Source: Vibrio agarivorans (lineage in GTDB: Bacteria > Pseudomonadota > Gammaproteobacteria > Enterobacterales > Vibrionaceae). Taken from it: 64,000 nt of DNA. The stretch is from positions 1,178,001 through 1,242,000 of the forward strand of contig NZ_JAUFQF010000001.1 in NCBI RefSeq assembly GCF_030409635.1, written 5' to 3'. Shown piece after piece: positions 25,852 through 35,324 of this stretch. Both the position numbers and the translations under genes were made by a program. The notes under the pieces were generated by a model. It searched no databases. It saw only the letters and a program-made list of their open reading frames with translations, and had not been told where the DNA came from. Position 1 is the stretch's first letter; each line of letters opens with the position of its first letter.

Positions 25852-27381
25852 TTATAGATACTTCTCAATCGGGAATAGCTGCAAGAAACCCGACTTAAAG
25901 CGATCCCACTGGCCAGTATCTGGCTCAGTATCCCAGCTTTCATCACCAGAATACCAACGTACATCACCCTCTTCTAAGCCAAGCGACCAACTATTGTTTA
26001 CGTCCATCGCATGCTCCATTTTTTCTGCTAACTCTAGAGCTAAGTTCTCGTCACGGATAATCAACAAGGACTCTGTATTAAGATAGGTTGAGCGTAAGTT
26101 GAAGTTAAATGATCCGATACCCGCCACTTTTCGATCGAATACCGCCGATTTAGTGTGCAAACCATAGGCAGAATGGGGGGCGCATTTTGATGCATCACGT
26201 GTCGACTCTTCACACACCTCTGAATCAGGCTTCAACTCGAATAACTGCATACCGCTTTCAAGCATGTCTTGACGACGGCCCGCATAAGCCGAGTGGTTAG
26301 TGATCAGATCGTTCGAGGCCATTGAATTGGTAAGCGCTTTCACGTGAACCCCTTTGTTTGTTAGCGCCTTCATCTCTTCTAGCTGACGATCATCCATCAC
26401 CAGATAAGCGGACTCCCAAATCATTTCTTGTTGTGATTCACGGGCTAACTCTGATAAAGCACGAGCCGTTCTCTTCGGTGTGTCTGTGTCCGAAAGGTCT
26501 TCTGGAACTGGCTGATCGTAGACAAAATCAGCATCAACTGGCGTCATTTTCTCAAGGAGCTCGCCAAGAAAAAGCTCAGCACTGTCTTCGCCTTGAGGAA
26601 GTGCGGGATAGTCGGCATAAATCGGGGCTGAAAGAGCATTCATCTTGCCATAATCCTGTGTTGAACCACCCAACATGTTAACGGGATATGACCATTCGCT
26701 GTCCCAGTACATTAAGAAACTGGTTTGAATTTCCGGTACCACTTCCCCTGTGATAAGCGCATCGCGGTCGCGAAAGTTGATGTCATCCGCAAGGTCAAAA
26801 TACTCATCGCCAATATTACGCCCTCCGACGACAGAGAACGTGCCGTCCACGGTAAATGACTTATTGTGCATACGACGATTTAAGCGAGAGAAGTCACCTA
26901 ATACGCGAACGAACTTAGCCATGCCTGTACGTGTTGGAATCGGGTTATAAATACGGATTTCAATATTGGGGTGAGAATCAAGCGTGGTCAAAAGATCTTC
27001 ACGTTCATCAAGGTTGATATCATCTAGCATTAAGCGAACGTTCACCCCACGATCAGCAGCCGCGACTAAGCGACTTCCAAGGTAGTGACCCGACTCGTCC
27101 GAGTTCCAGATGTAGTATTGAATATCAATGCTCTGCTCTGCCATTTCAACCAACGCAACACGCTGTGCAAGCGCATCCCAACCGGTATCTTGCAGTGTGA
27201 CTGCACTTTTACCGTTCGACAACTGGTCGCCAAAATGTTCCTCACTCATTAAAGATAATGAAGACTGGGTTTGAGGAGCAACACTCTCTTGTGAATGTTC
27301 TACAGTTTCTGGCAGTGACGAACACCCCGCAAGAGTGATCAAAAGTAAAAACGTAAGACTAATGCGTTGAAGCGCAGGCAT
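25852..27381 (-). CDS. Phospholipase D-family lipoprotein (cardiolipin synthase C-like)
   Basis: Two HKD motifs are present: 'HNKSFTVDGTFSVVGGRN' and 'HTKSAVFDRKVAGIGSFNFN'. These define the PLD fold of ClsC/YmdC-type enzymes, which exchange phosphatidyl groups to make cardiolipin. I set the start at the ATG at 27381 because a lipoprotein signal (lipobox LAGC, modified Cys at residue 20) begins there and AAGGA lies upstream; a GTG at 27405 would add eight residues. The lipobox implies a membrane-anchored periplasmic protein. The actual substrate is not proven. Confidence 0.85.
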   Translation of the reverse strand: MPALQRISLTFLLLITLAGCSSLPETVEHSQESVAPQTQSSLSLMSEEHFGDQLSNGKSAVTLQDTGWDALAQRVALVEMAEQSIDIQYYIWNSDESGHYLGSRLVAAADRGVNVRLMLDDINLDEREDLLTTLDSHPNIEIRIYNPIPTRTGMAKFVRVLGDFSRLNRRMHNKSFTVDGTFSVVGGRNIGDEYFDLADDINFRDRDALITGEVVPEIQTSFLMYWDSEWSYPVNMLGGSTQDYGKMNALSAPIYADYPALPQGEDSAELFLGELLEKMTPVDADFVYDQPVPEDLSDTDTPKRTARALSELARESQQEMIWESAYLVMDDRQLEEMKALTNKGVHVKALTNSMASNDLITNHSAYAGRRQDMLESGMQLFELKPDSEVCEESTRDASKCAPHSAYGLHTKSAVFDRKVAGIGSFNFNLRSTYLNTESLLIIRDENLALELAEKMEHAMDVNNSWSLGLEEGDVRWYSGDESWDTEPDTGQWDRFKSGFLQLFPIEKYL

Positions 27382-27518
27382 TGATGATGGTTCCTTAATT
27401 GTCACCGCTATTTCTACTTCTAAAGCAGCGGTATATTTCTATGGGTTGCAAGTAATTTCAATACTTAACGAATAGAAACAGTATATCAAACCGATCGTTA
27501 TTCTGCGCGGTAGCTCAC

Positions 27519-29237
27519 CTAAAACTGAGTGCCTAAAGAAAAATGGACGCGAAACTCATCCCCTTGCGGTGCATCTAGACCATAGGCAAAATCGAGTTTA
27601 ATCGGTACAAATTTGGAATCCCAGATCAAACTTAAGCCAGTGCCTCGTTTAGGCTCTGGCAACTTATCAAAAGCATCCCCCACATCAAGAAACGCCCCTA
27701 ACCAAAAGTTATTGTAGATGTTGTATTGATACTCTAACCCCATGGTGGCCATATAAAGTGCCCCCGTCAGCTCGCCATTATTGTTGGCCGGGGAAATTGA
27801 CTCGTAATCATAGCCGCGAACACTGCCATCACCGCCAACGAAAAAACGCAGTGATGACGGAATATCTGAGAGCTCATCGGTAAAGTTAGCCCCTGCATTC
27901 ACCCGTAAATGAAACTTCTGTTTATCCGTAATGTTCCAAGACAATACCGATTCACCGAGTAAACGCAGCACACGACTATTTGAGAATAGATTTGGATCAG
28001 AATACTCCACCGACAGCATATGACGATGGCGTATCTCATTACTATCAGGCTTCTGTTCTAGATAGCTAAACGATATCCCCGGCATTAGAAACTGCGTCGT
28101 GTCAGACTCTGAAGCCTGGGTGTAATCCTCAAACAGATATTTCACATACGCCGTGGTCTGCCAATCTTGGTCCAACTTCCAATGCTTTTCGAATGTGAGA
28201 TCACTGGTGAAACGCTTGGTATCGAGATAGTCAACATGATTGACACCAAACTGCACGCCATAGTAATCCGTTAATACATCATGATTGGGGATTTTGTAGC
28301 CCAGATTAAGTAGCTGCTCAGGTCCTGACAGGCTCACCTCACTATCAAAGCTGTGCCCCTTCTCGTTATACCAAGGTTGAGACCAACGTAAAGAGGCTCT
28401 TGGACCAACGTCAGTAGCATAACCCCCACCTACTTGTATTACGTTTTTTGAACGCGGCTCTACATCCACCTCAATGGGTAATTCTAGATTACTGCCCGCA
28501 TGGTCAATGTCAGCTTTTACTGACAGTTGCTTAAACCATCCCGCCTCAGAAAGTTGTACCTGATATTCATTGAGCTTCTGCGCGTCAAAATATTCTCCAG
28601 CCTCAAAAGACTTGAGGTTGTTCACCCTATCCTCTCTAATCTGCGAACCATTCACTTGAACATCACCAAATCGATAGCGAGGGCCACTATTGAAGTGAAT
28701 AATGACATTAGCACGCAGCTGGCTTGGGATCACCTCTAAGCGCGCCTGCTCAAATTCGCCATCAAAATAACCCTTACTTAACGCCAATGAGCGCAGCCGA
28801 TTTTTTAAGTTGTCATACTTGTCATGTTCAAGAATTTGTCCTGATTCTATACCGGCATTCGACACTAACTCGACAAAGTCGTCATCGGTTATCGCCTCAC
28901 CCGCCAACTGAATGTCGACAATTTGCAGTCGTACCGGACAGCCTTTATCCACCGTTAGCGTCGGTGTCTCTGTGTCCATACCGTTAATGACAAATGTTGG
29001 CTGATAATAACCAAAAGGGTTCAACGCTTGATTGAGCAGTTTATCGATGTGGTGACGAGAAACGTGAGACAGGGAATCACTATCGATACCCGTCATATAG
29101 TCAGTGACATTTTTCGACAGTGTGGCTGATAAACCTTGTATTTTGAGCTCTGATGCTGACGAAATCGGCGTATACAGAACAATGAGTGCAACAAAGGCAC
29201 CAAGTATTCGGCAATATCTTTTCATACGATTAACCAT
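27519..29237 (-). CDS. TamA-like Omp85-family outer-membrane protein (orphan, no tamB)
   Basis: The 572-residue protein is close to E. coli TamA in length. It has a signal peptide, three POTRA-type regions (about 30-265) and a C-terminal 16-strand barrel ending in aromatic F. The Omp85 lid-loop motif 'VGGDGSVRGYDYESISP' is near residue 490. TamA with TamB helps insert outer-membrane proteins and moves lipids. Here the next gene on this strand is a PLD lipoprotein and not tamB, so this may be a paralogue with a different partner. The exact start (29237 or ATG 29225) is uncertain. Confidence 0.85.
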   Translation of the reverse strand: MVNRMKRYCRILGAFVALIVLYTPISSASELKIQGLSATLSKNVTDYMTGIDSDSLSHVSRHHIDKLLNQALNPFGYYQPTFVINGMDTETPTLTVDKGCPVRLQIVDIQLAGEAITDDDFVELVSNAGIESGQILEHDKYDNLKNRLRSLALSKGYFDGEFEQARLEVIPSQLRANVIIHFNSGPRYRFGDVQVNGSQIREDRVNNLKSFEAGEYFDAQKLNEYQVQLSEAGWFKQLSVKADIDHAGSNLELPIEVDVEPRSKNVIQVGGGYATDVGPRASLRWSQPWYNEKGHSFDSEVSLSGPEQLLNLGYKIPNHDVLTDYYGVQFGVNHVDYLDTKRFTSDLTFEKHWKLDQDWQTTAYVKYLFEDYTQASESDTTQFLMPGISFSYLEQKPDSNEIRHRHMLSVEYSDPNLFSNSRVLRLLGESVLSWNITDKQKFHLRVNAGANFTDELSDIPSSLRFFVGGDGSVRGYDYESISPANNNGELTGALYMATMGLEYQYNIYNNFWLGAFLDVGDAFDKLPEPKRGTGLSLIWDSKFVPIKLDFAYGLDAPQGDEFRVHFSLGTQF

Positions 29238-29324
29238 CAGAGCTGACTTCGGGCGGGTACTATACGAGTGTTTAACGCAAGGTGATAATCCGGTTTGTAG
29301 GACAATATCCTCTTGGTTATCAGC

Positions 29325-29354
29325 ATAAAAAAGCCCCGCGATTGATGGCGGGGC
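29325..29354 (-). terminator. Intrinsic terminator of the deacylase unit
   Basis: On the minus strand GCCCCGC and GCGGGGC form a 7-bp GC-rich stem followed by a T-run (29325-29332 read in reverse). It lies 34 bases after the amidohydrolase stop. Confidence 0.9.
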
Positions 29355-29388
29355 AAAAGCTCAACTATACAGACAAGTCTGTATCGGA

Positions 29389-30957
29389 CTAGTTGAAAAC
29401 AGCCGTGTTACGAATGGCTTTACCTGGATAGACGCCTTCCAGCACTTTTGAGTCTTCTACGACAACCGTGCCATTCACCACAACATATGGAATACCAGTT
29501 GAAGGAAGCCCAGGCTCTTTCAGCGTAGAGTTATCAGTGACGGTATTTGGATCAAACAGGGTAATATCGGCATCTGCACCCACTTGAATTCGGCCTTTGT
29601 GACTCATCTGCTCAACCCCATTCTCTTCTAAGAACTTAGCGGGCATAAAGCTCATTTTCGCGATCGCAGACATCAATGGCATGAGGTTGTCTTCTCGGAC
29701 CATTTTTAACACTTTGGCTTGAGTTCCCGCTGCTCGAGGATGACCTTGTAAGCCTTCATAAGGTGTTTTCCAACTGTACGCCATCATGCCATTTGACATC
29801 ATTAACGGGAATGAATCGCTACCAACAATCGTCGACTCATGTGATAACGCCAACTTAAGATCTTCATTGGTCGCACCATAAAACATCACACTCGCACCCG
29901 GATCGTTTTCAAGAAGATATTCATAACGCTCTTTGGTCAAAGGCTTCATCGTCGCGGTTTCAATAATGTCAGAGTAATCTCGGCCCATGTTGCGTTGATA
30001 GTTTTCAGGCACCAAGTAGTCTGCGGCGGCGATGGTTGCACCATAGTTATAAGGGTAAATTTCAGCCATCACTGTCATACCTTTCGCGCGCGCATCATCC
30101 AGGAGTTTGAGGGCTTCTGGCGTCTCATTTAGCGTTTGTTGATGCATATGTTGAACTAATAAACCGCCACCATATACACCAACACCGGATAACATTTCTT
30201 CTATTCCTAACATGCCAGAGGTTGGCGGGAGCTCACTTGAAAAACGACCGTGTAGATACGTTGAAACACCGAACTGCCCTGCCAGACGCTGCCACTCTTT
30301 AGTTTCAGTTGTTGTCGTTGCTTTAGACATATAGCCCACTGGCACACCAATACCCAGTCCGCCCGCTTTAAGCTCTGCTTCCACCATCTCTGTGATTTTC
30401 TCAATCTGTTCATTGGAGGCTATTTCTGTCAATGCATCGTGACTGATATTCGATGCCTTTGTTTCTTCTGCATCAAAAACATCATTGATCATAGTACCGG
30501 TGCGCGACTGGTACTTATTGTTCAATACCTTGGTGCGAATACCAGCAGCAGAAACACTCGCGCCAAAGTTGGTTTGTGAACGCCCTTCTAAACGTTGATA
30601 CCAATCAGAAACCGGGTAAGCACCCACTTCAAGTGCAAGTGGCGTGGTCACACCATTTCGTAACTGCAATTTTTGCATAATTGGCATCGCGACAACATGT
30701 GAGTGTGTGTCGATAAACCCTGGTGCAACAACAAGACCTTCAGCGTTGATCACTTTATCACCAATAAGAGGTTCCGAAGTGATCTTGACGATCTTGCCTT
30801 CTTCAATCGCTACATTCGCTTGTTGATCAAAACCGGTTTCTGGGTCCATCACTCGTCCATTATTGATCACTAAGTCATAAGCAAAGGCCGTTGGTGAAAG
30901 CGCCAAGGTTAACGCCAAAGCGGTACGTGAAATTGACATCGAATAGATTGTTTTCAT
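29389..30957 (-). CDS. Periplasmic amidohydrolase, N-acyl-D-amino-acid deacylase-like
   Basis: The 522-residue protein has a signal peptide (about 1-26, ending AFA). An amidohydrolase fold follows: 'DLVINNGRVMDPETG', metal ligands H85 and H87 in 'GFIDTHSHV', and the C-terminal composite strand 'GADADITLFDP'. D-aminoacylase family members remove acyl groups from N-acyl-D-amino acids using one or two zinc ions. The signal peptide is unusual and places catalysis outside the cytoplasm. GGAG precedes the ATG. It is on the same strand as the OMP gene upstream, with a LysR-type operator before both. The exact substrate is not known. Confidence 0.85.
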   Translation of the reverse strand: MKTIYSMSISRTALALTLALSPTAFAYDLVINNGRVMDPETGFDQQANVAIEEGKIVKITSEPLIGDKVINAEGLVVAPGFIDTHSHVVAMPIMQKLQLRNGVTTPLALEVGAYPVSDWYQRLEGRSQTNFGASVSAAGIRTKVLNNKYQSRTGTMINDVFDAEETKASNISHDALTEIASNEQIEKITEMVEAELKAGGLGIGVPVGYMSKATTTTETKEWQRLAGQFGVSTYLHGRFSSELPPTSGMLGIEEMLSGVGVYGGGLLVQHMHQQTLNETPEALKLLDDARAKGMTVMAEIYPYNYGATIAAADYLVPENYQRNMGRDYSDIIETATMKPLTKERYEYLLENDPGASVMFYGATNEDLKLALSHESTIVGSDSFPLMMSNGMMAYSWKTPYEGLQGHPRAAGTQAKVLKMVREDNLMPLMSAIAKMSFMPAKFLEENGVEQMSHKGRIQVGADADITLFDPNTVTDNSTLKEPGLPSTGIPYVVVNGTVVVEDSKVLEGVYPGKAIRNTAVFN

Positions 30958-31005
30958 AGCTACTCCAGAGTAATTTATATAAAAAGGGTATTAGGGATTA
31001 AACAG

Positions 31006-31755
31006 TTAAAAATAGAATTTGTAGGCCGCCCATACGACCGTATCGTTGCTTTTTATTGCTTCAATACCGTTGTTAGCTGATAGCTTCACATCCGTATTTT
31101 CAATACGAATTTGTCCCCAGCGAGTTTTGTCTTGCGAAAATGGAGTCGCAATCATTAGTGTTGACTTAAGAACTGAAGCATCAACATCACCCGTCATATA
31201 GTTATACTCTGGCCAAGCACCGATATACGTTCCATCTTGACCTATATTGTAGATAACATACATTGCGGCAGAACCACCGATAGCGTCATCACTAGATGTG
31301 TTGAACCTTTGAGTGGTCTCATCTGAGTACTTTCCGCCTAATACACCTATGCGTGGGAACAGGTTTAAGCCTTTCACTCCAGAATTGATCGCCAGAGTTG
31401 CACCAACAGAAGCAGAGGTGAACATCGCGTTATCAATCACATCAAGTGAGACTGCAGCTCTTGGTACCGTCGTATTGTCCGTCGAAAACACATGGAAATA
31501 CTGGAGGCGACTGTCTGAATATCGACCTTCCTTATTCATTGTCCCCTCAAGAGTCAACATACCGGTCTGACGTTCTGAAATATGAAAATCACCAGACACC
31601 GATGCTTTAAAGTCTCCTTGATTACTCATTGAAACATAAGCAGATGTGTTAGTTTCGGTTAGATCTGAAGGGTTTGGTTCTTTCTCTGTTGCCATCGTTT
31701 GCGTTGATAATGCAGCGGTCATGACTGAAACTAATGCCTTAAAATTGTGATTCAT
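31006..31755 (-). CDS. Predicted outer-membrane beta-barrel protein beside the deacylase
   Basis: This 249-residue protein has a signal peptide (about 1-22) and many alternating beta strands, ending 'VVWAAYKFYF' with a terminal aromatic as in barrels. The start is set at the ATG at 31755, where the signal peptide begins; the longer frame would add 23 residues without signal character. It is not a member of a porin family I recognise. Its place between the operator and the deacylase gene suggests that it admits the deacylase substrate, which is inference. Confidence 0.7.
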   Translation of the reverse strand: MNHNFKALVSVMTAALSTQTMATEKEPNPSDLTETNTSAYVSMSNQGDFKASVSGDFHISERQTGMLTLEGTMNKEGRYSDSRLQYFHVFSTDNTTVPRAAVSLDVIDNAMFTSASVGATLAINSGVKGLNLFPRIGVLGGKYSDETTQRFNTSSDDAIGGSAAMYVIYNIGQDGTYIGAWPEYNYMTGDVDASVLKSTLMIATPFSQDKTRWGQIRIENTDVKLSANNGIEAIKSNDTVVWAAYKFYF

Positions 31756-31857
31756 GTGCCTACCTTTTTTTGAGAGTATCTTTGTGTATCTTTGGACTTG
31801 CACTCCCTGTCCTAGTGGCACCATTATTGACTAATACAAACCTTCTTAAAAATCACA

Positions 31858-31880
31858 TATGACGGACCTAACTCGTCATA
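31858..31880. promoter_or_regulatory. Putative LysR-type operator in the divergent OMP/LysR promoter region
   Basis: TATGACG, nine bases, CGTCATA: a 7-bp perfect inverted repeat with LysR-type spacing. The half GTCCGTCATA (here as its complement) recurs upstream of the TRIC gene (32968-32977) and of the C45 hydrolase gene (33805-33814). Confidence 0.65.
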
Positions 31881-32043
31881 AACTAGCTTTGCAAAATGAG
31901 AAATACACGTTATTTTTAATAGACATCCTCTCCTCTAGGTTTGTAGAAGATGTAGATCACAATCAATAAAGCCCGTCTATAATTACTCCAAGCTACTGTT
32001 TTAGCTTGAAAACAAATTAAGAAATAACAAGAGAGAATAGTGA

Positions 32044-32952
32044 ATGAATTTCAGCATCGAACAGCTTCTCGCCTTTGTCACCGTGTATGAAGAGCGTTCA
32101 TTCAGTAAAGCTGCCGCAAAGTTAAACAAACACCGCACGACCACTGGGCAAGTCATCACCAACCTAGAAGACATTCTCGCAATAGAACTGTTTGAAAGAG
32201 TTGGTCGATCCGTTGAGCCTACCGAAGACGGTGAACTCCTCTATAATTACGCAAAATCTGCATTAGAACAGACACGATTATTGGATAAAGTCGCACTAAG
32301 TCTCTCGTATAGCGGACTAGAAGAAATCACCATTGCATACCCGAGCTATTTCCCACACCGCTTACTGTCTGACATGCGCTTGCAACTAGCTGAAGACTTC
32401 CCAAACCTTCGTGTCAACCTTGTAGTGAGAAGCAGAGATGATATCCGTGCAGGGATGGAATCTGGTGAGTTTCAGTTCGGTTTTGTTAACGCACAAAACC
32501 TAAAAGGAATTCACAGTATGGACTCCACCTTAATTGGGGGGATTGAGTTTGCACCCTTCGTTAGCAAAGACAGCCCTTTAGCGAGTTGCTCGCCAAAAGA
32601 CATGCTAAACCAACTTAAGCTCTCTCGTCAGTTTGTCCTGAGATCCTTCGTTGAAGAAGGCGTTGAAGCGAAAATGATCGTTGCAGCTCGCTATGAAGAA
32701 GTCGACCAACTGGCAATGGCGATCAAACTCGTTCAGCAAGGTGCCGGTTGGGCATGGCTACCCAGGGTTTTGACCGAATCTGACTACGTTACTGACGGGC
32801 TAATACCACTTGAGATTGCGGAGCTCAATGAAGGCTGGAAGTTCCAAATTGTACTTTGGAGTCCTCATAGTAAACCGATTACCAAGATCAAAAACTCGAT
32901 CGTTAGTGTTGTTGTCAATTACGCAAAACGATTTAAAATGCTGCAACATTAG
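32044..32952 (+). CDS. LysR-family regulator of the deacylase/C45 hydrolase cluster
   Basis: The 302-residue protein has an N-terminal winged helix-turn-helix ('FVTVYEERSFSKAAAKLNKHRTTTGQVITNLEDIL', about 11-45) and a LysR substrate-binding domain. It is divergent from the OMP gene and upstream of TRIC and the C45 hydrolase. Three copies of a common half-operator around it suggest that it regulates all these units. The inducer is unknown; an amino acid derivative is a reasonable guess from the enzymes. Confidence 0.9.
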   Translation: MNFSIEQLLAFVTVYEERSFSKAAAKLNKHRTTTGQVITNLEDILAIELFERVGRSVEPTEDGELLYNYAKSALEQTRLLDKVALSLSYSGLEEITIAYPSYFPHRLLSDMRLQLAEDFPNLRVNLVVRSRDDIRAGMESGEFQFGFVNAQNLKGIHSMDSTLIGGIEFAPFVSKDSPLASCSPKDMLNQLKLSRQFVLRSFVEEGVEAKMIVAARYEEVDQLAMAIKLVQQGAGWAWLPRVLTESDYVTDGLIPLEIAELNEGWKFQIVLWSPHSKPITKIKNSIVSVVVNYAKRFKMLQH

Positions 32953-32954
32953 CA

Positions 32955-32977
32955 GACTGTGGGTGGCGTCCGTCATA
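32955..32977 (+). promoter_or_regulatory. Partial LysR-type operator upstream of the TRIC gene
   Basis: It contains the exact GTCCGTCATA half found at the divergent promoter. The other half is degenerate (14 of 23 positions agree with the first site). It lies about 70 bases before the TRIC start. Confidence 0.45.
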
Positions 32978-33047
32978 ACGCATTTCGACTAAGGAAAGGA
33001 TAAACGTAACCTGAATGAACTCACTCTAACCAATTAAGCTTATTCAT

Positions 33048-33686
33048 ATGTTTACTCCTTCTTTTATCATCGACACAATTACCGTGTTAGGCACTGCGGC
33101 ATTTGCTTTATCTGCCGTTCTTGCTGCCCACGAAAAACATGGTGATATTTTTACTATTCTTGTTCTCGGTACGATCACGGCAGTCGGTGGCGGTACAATT
33201 CGCGATACCCTGCTAGATGTGCCGGTATTTTGGGCACAAGAGTTGTCTTACGTTTACATAGCGTGCTTTAGTGCTGCAGTCGGTTTCTTTTTCTATCCGC
33301 TGTTAAACGCAAAGTGGATCAACAAAATCTACCTCTATATTGATGCATTCGCGATTGCCATGTTTAGCATTCAAGGCACAGAAAAAGCGTTCAGTCTTGG
33401 GTTTGGTTTGCCTGTTGGGCCGATTATCCTAGGTGTAATAACCGCAGTCGGTGGGGGAATCATTCGCGATGTATTATTGCAAAGACCTTCCTTGTTGCTC
33501 ACAAAAGAGCTGTATGCCATTCCTGTTGCGCTCGGGTGTACGGTCCACGCATTAACACTGACCTATGCTCCAAGTTTCTCCGAGGTTAGTGCGATCTTAG
33601 CCTCTTGCCTTGTGATCTATCTACGACACCTTTCGATTCAGAGCAATTTAATGGTGCCCAATTGGGCAATTTTAAAATCGAATTAG
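33048..33686 (+). CDS. TRIC/UPF0126-family membrane protein
   Basis: The 212-residue protein has seven membrane helices and two internally repeated glycine-rich motifs: 'GTITAVGGGTIRDTLLD' and 'GVITAVGGGIIRDVLLQ'. These define the bacterial TRIC (UPF0126, YicG/YadS-like) family. Members form trimeric cation channels, and some have been linked genetically to glycine uptake. In this cluster an amino-acid transport role fits better than ion conduction, but that is inference. Confidence 0.9.
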   Translation: MFTPSFIIDTITVLGTAAFALSAVLAAHEKHGDIFTILVLGTITAVGGGTIRDTLLDVPVFWAQELSYVYIACFSAAVGFFFYPLLNAKWINKIYLYIDAFAIAMFSIQGTEKAFSLGFGLPVGPIILGVITAVGGGIIRDVLLQRPSLLLTKELYAIPVALGCTVHALTLTYAPSFSEVSAILASCLVIYLRHLSIQSNLMVPNWAILKSN

Positions 33687-33710
33687 TACATTGCAAAATT
33701 GATTCGCTAC

Positions 33711-33743
33711 AGAGTGAGCTAGAGATAGCTCACTCTTTTTTTA
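33711..33743 (+). terminator. Intrinsic terminator after the TRIC gene
   Basis: AGAGTGAGCTA, loop GAGA, TAGCTCACTCT, then a run of eight T. It isolates TRIC from the downstream hydrolase gene. Confidence 0.92.
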
Positions 33744-33791
33744 TTTTAAATCATAACTTTACCAAATTGTCCCATACGCAGACCATAGACA

Positions 33792-33814
33792 AAAGACGAG
33801 CCACGTCCGTCATA
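33792..33814 (+). promoter_or_regulatory. LysR-type operator upstream of the C45 hydrolase gene
   Basis: 18 of 23 positions agree with the reverse complement of the operator at 31858-31880, including GACGAG in the left arm and GTCCGTCATA in the right arm. It lies about 77 bases before the ATG at 33891. Confidence 0.6.
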
Positions 33815-33890
33815 AGTGATTTAATTTGTTAGCATTAATCCTCTAAATTATACCTCAACAAAGACATTCACTCATAACATCGAGGTTAAC

Positions 33891-35060
33891 ATGATTACTT
33901 CAACCCTAAATCCAATCAAAACTTTTGAAAGCGGCACTATGTTCGAGACCAGCGAAGATATGCTATTTGTTCTGCAGCTATCAGGAAGCTGGTATGAGAT
34001 GGGTAAGCAATATGGCGAACTTTCTCGTCAACACATGCAACCAATGTGGGACAAGCTTGTTCAGCCAATGTTTGATAAAGGTATTTCAAACGAAGAAGAA
34101 GCTTATGAACTGTTCGGTAGTCGCATTTTTGACGCATTATCTCTTCGCAGAAAACAGTACTTCCAAGGCGTTGCTGATGCTCTCGATTGGTCTGTAGAAA
34201 AAGTCGTGTTGCTTGACCAAAGTGGCCCATTTGCTATTTTTGAAGGCAAACTTCACTCATTCTCGGGTTGTTCATCCATGACAACCTGGGGTGACAGCAC
34301 AAAAGATGGCCGCACCTTAATTGGCCGCAACATGGACTGGAGCGAGCTGTTTCTAGATTTTCCTATCTACCTTACGGTATATAACCCAAATGATGGTTCA
34401 AATAAGGTTGCTAATGTTTCATGGCCAGGTTGGCAATGGCTAGTCACTGGTGTGAACGATAAGGGTGTGTATGCGGATTTGCATGACGGCACCTCAATGG
34501 GCGGGAACGTAGTCTCATCAGAGAAACCGTCATTCCTGAACTCTGTTTTCGACTATCTCGCAGAGTGTGACACCCTTGAAGCGATCAGCGCTCGCTTCCA
34601 AGCTGCGCGCACAGATGTGCCTTGTATTTGGATGTTAGCTGACAGTACGGGTCGTGCTTGCTCATACGAAAATACACTTCAAGAGAACCGCCGCCGTTCT
34701 CCTGAGAAAGACGCCTCATCGTTTGTCACTGTAAACACTTTCCTCAACCCAGATTGGGGACTAGGTATTCGCGATACGATGAGTAACTCTCTGCGTCGTC
34801 TAGAGAATCTAACCGAGCGTCACAACGAAATTGCAGGCCGTATTGACGCCAGAAAAATGCGCGACATTTTTGACCTACCACTATTTAATGAAGACGGTAC
34901 GTTCAAAGAGCATGGCGGCGCGACAAAGCCAAGAAATCAGGATGTTGATTTAACTAACTATCAGGTCGTGACAGACTTGCATGATATGAACTTGTGGATC
35001 AAACTGCCTGTTCTAAGCCAAGATTGGGTTTCTGTCGATCTCAAAGATCTATTTAAATAG
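33891..35060 (+). CDS. C45-family Ntn hydrolase (penicillin acyltransferase/amide hydrolase-like)
   Basis: The 389-residue protein has the C45/choloylglycine-like pattern: a candidate nucleophile cysteine C127 in 'HSFSGCSSMTTWG', 'DGRTLIGRNMDW' (about 139-150) and 'GWQWLVTGVNDKGVYADLHDGTS'. Relatives self-cleave before the cysteine and then hydrolyse or transfer acyl groups on linear amides. There is no signal peptide, so it is cytoplasmic. It shares an operator with the periplasmic deacylase set, suggesting stepwise breakdown of N-acylated amino acids. Substrate and autoproteolysis are not shown by sequence. Confidence 0.82.
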   Translation: MITSTLNPIKTFESGTMFETSEDMLFVLQLSGSWYEMGKQYGELSRQHMQPMWDKLVQPMFDKGISNEEEAYELFGSRIFDALSLRRKQYFQGVADALDWSVEKVVLLDQSGPFAIFEGKLHSFSGCSSMTTWGDSTKDGRTLIGRNMDWSELFLDFPIYLTVYNPNDGSNKVANVSWPGWQWLVTGVNDKGVYADLHDGTSMGGNVVSSEKPSFLNSVFDYLAECDTLEAISARFQAARTDVPCIWMLADSTGRACSYENTLQENRRRSPEKDASSFVTVNTFLNPDWGLGIRDTMSNSLRRLENLTERHNEIAGRIDARKMRDIFDLPLFNEDGTFKEHGGATKPRNQDVDLTNYQVVTDLHDMNLWIKLPVLSQDWVSVDLKDLFK

Positions 35061-35075
35061 AAATCTATCTACATG

Positions 35076-35097
35076 AGAGCCCTGTAATGGGCTCTTT
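35076..35097 (+). terminator. Terminator after the C45 hydrolase gene
   Basis: AGAGCCC and GGGCTCT form a 7-bp stem with a 6-base loop followed by TT and CTG; the T-run is short. Confidence 0.65.
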
Positions 35098-35282
35098 CTG
35101 TCTACAAGTAACTTGTTCACCCTACTATTTGTAAGACTAAACTCCATTAATAGCATCCGGTTTCACATCAATATCAGCCTATTCTTTCAAGCCCTCGCAA
35201 GAAAATTCCTGCATTAAAGCAATTACTTGAGTCACTTCAACTTTTCTAACCCAAAAACGCCCTCGCATCACTCTAGATGATA

Positions 35283-35293
35283 TTGTATTACAA
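35283..35293. promoter_or_regulatory. TTGT-N3-ACAA FadR-type operator before the trimodular lyase
   Basis: TTGTATTACAA, an exact match to the palindrome found at the alginate promoters in 55-63 kb, lies 31 bases before the ATG at 35325. A one-mismatch copy (TTGTAAGACTA) is at 35129-35139. Confidence 0.6.
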
Positions 35294-35324
35294 AATGTAA
35301 CACCTGGTAAGGAAGCTTAATTCA

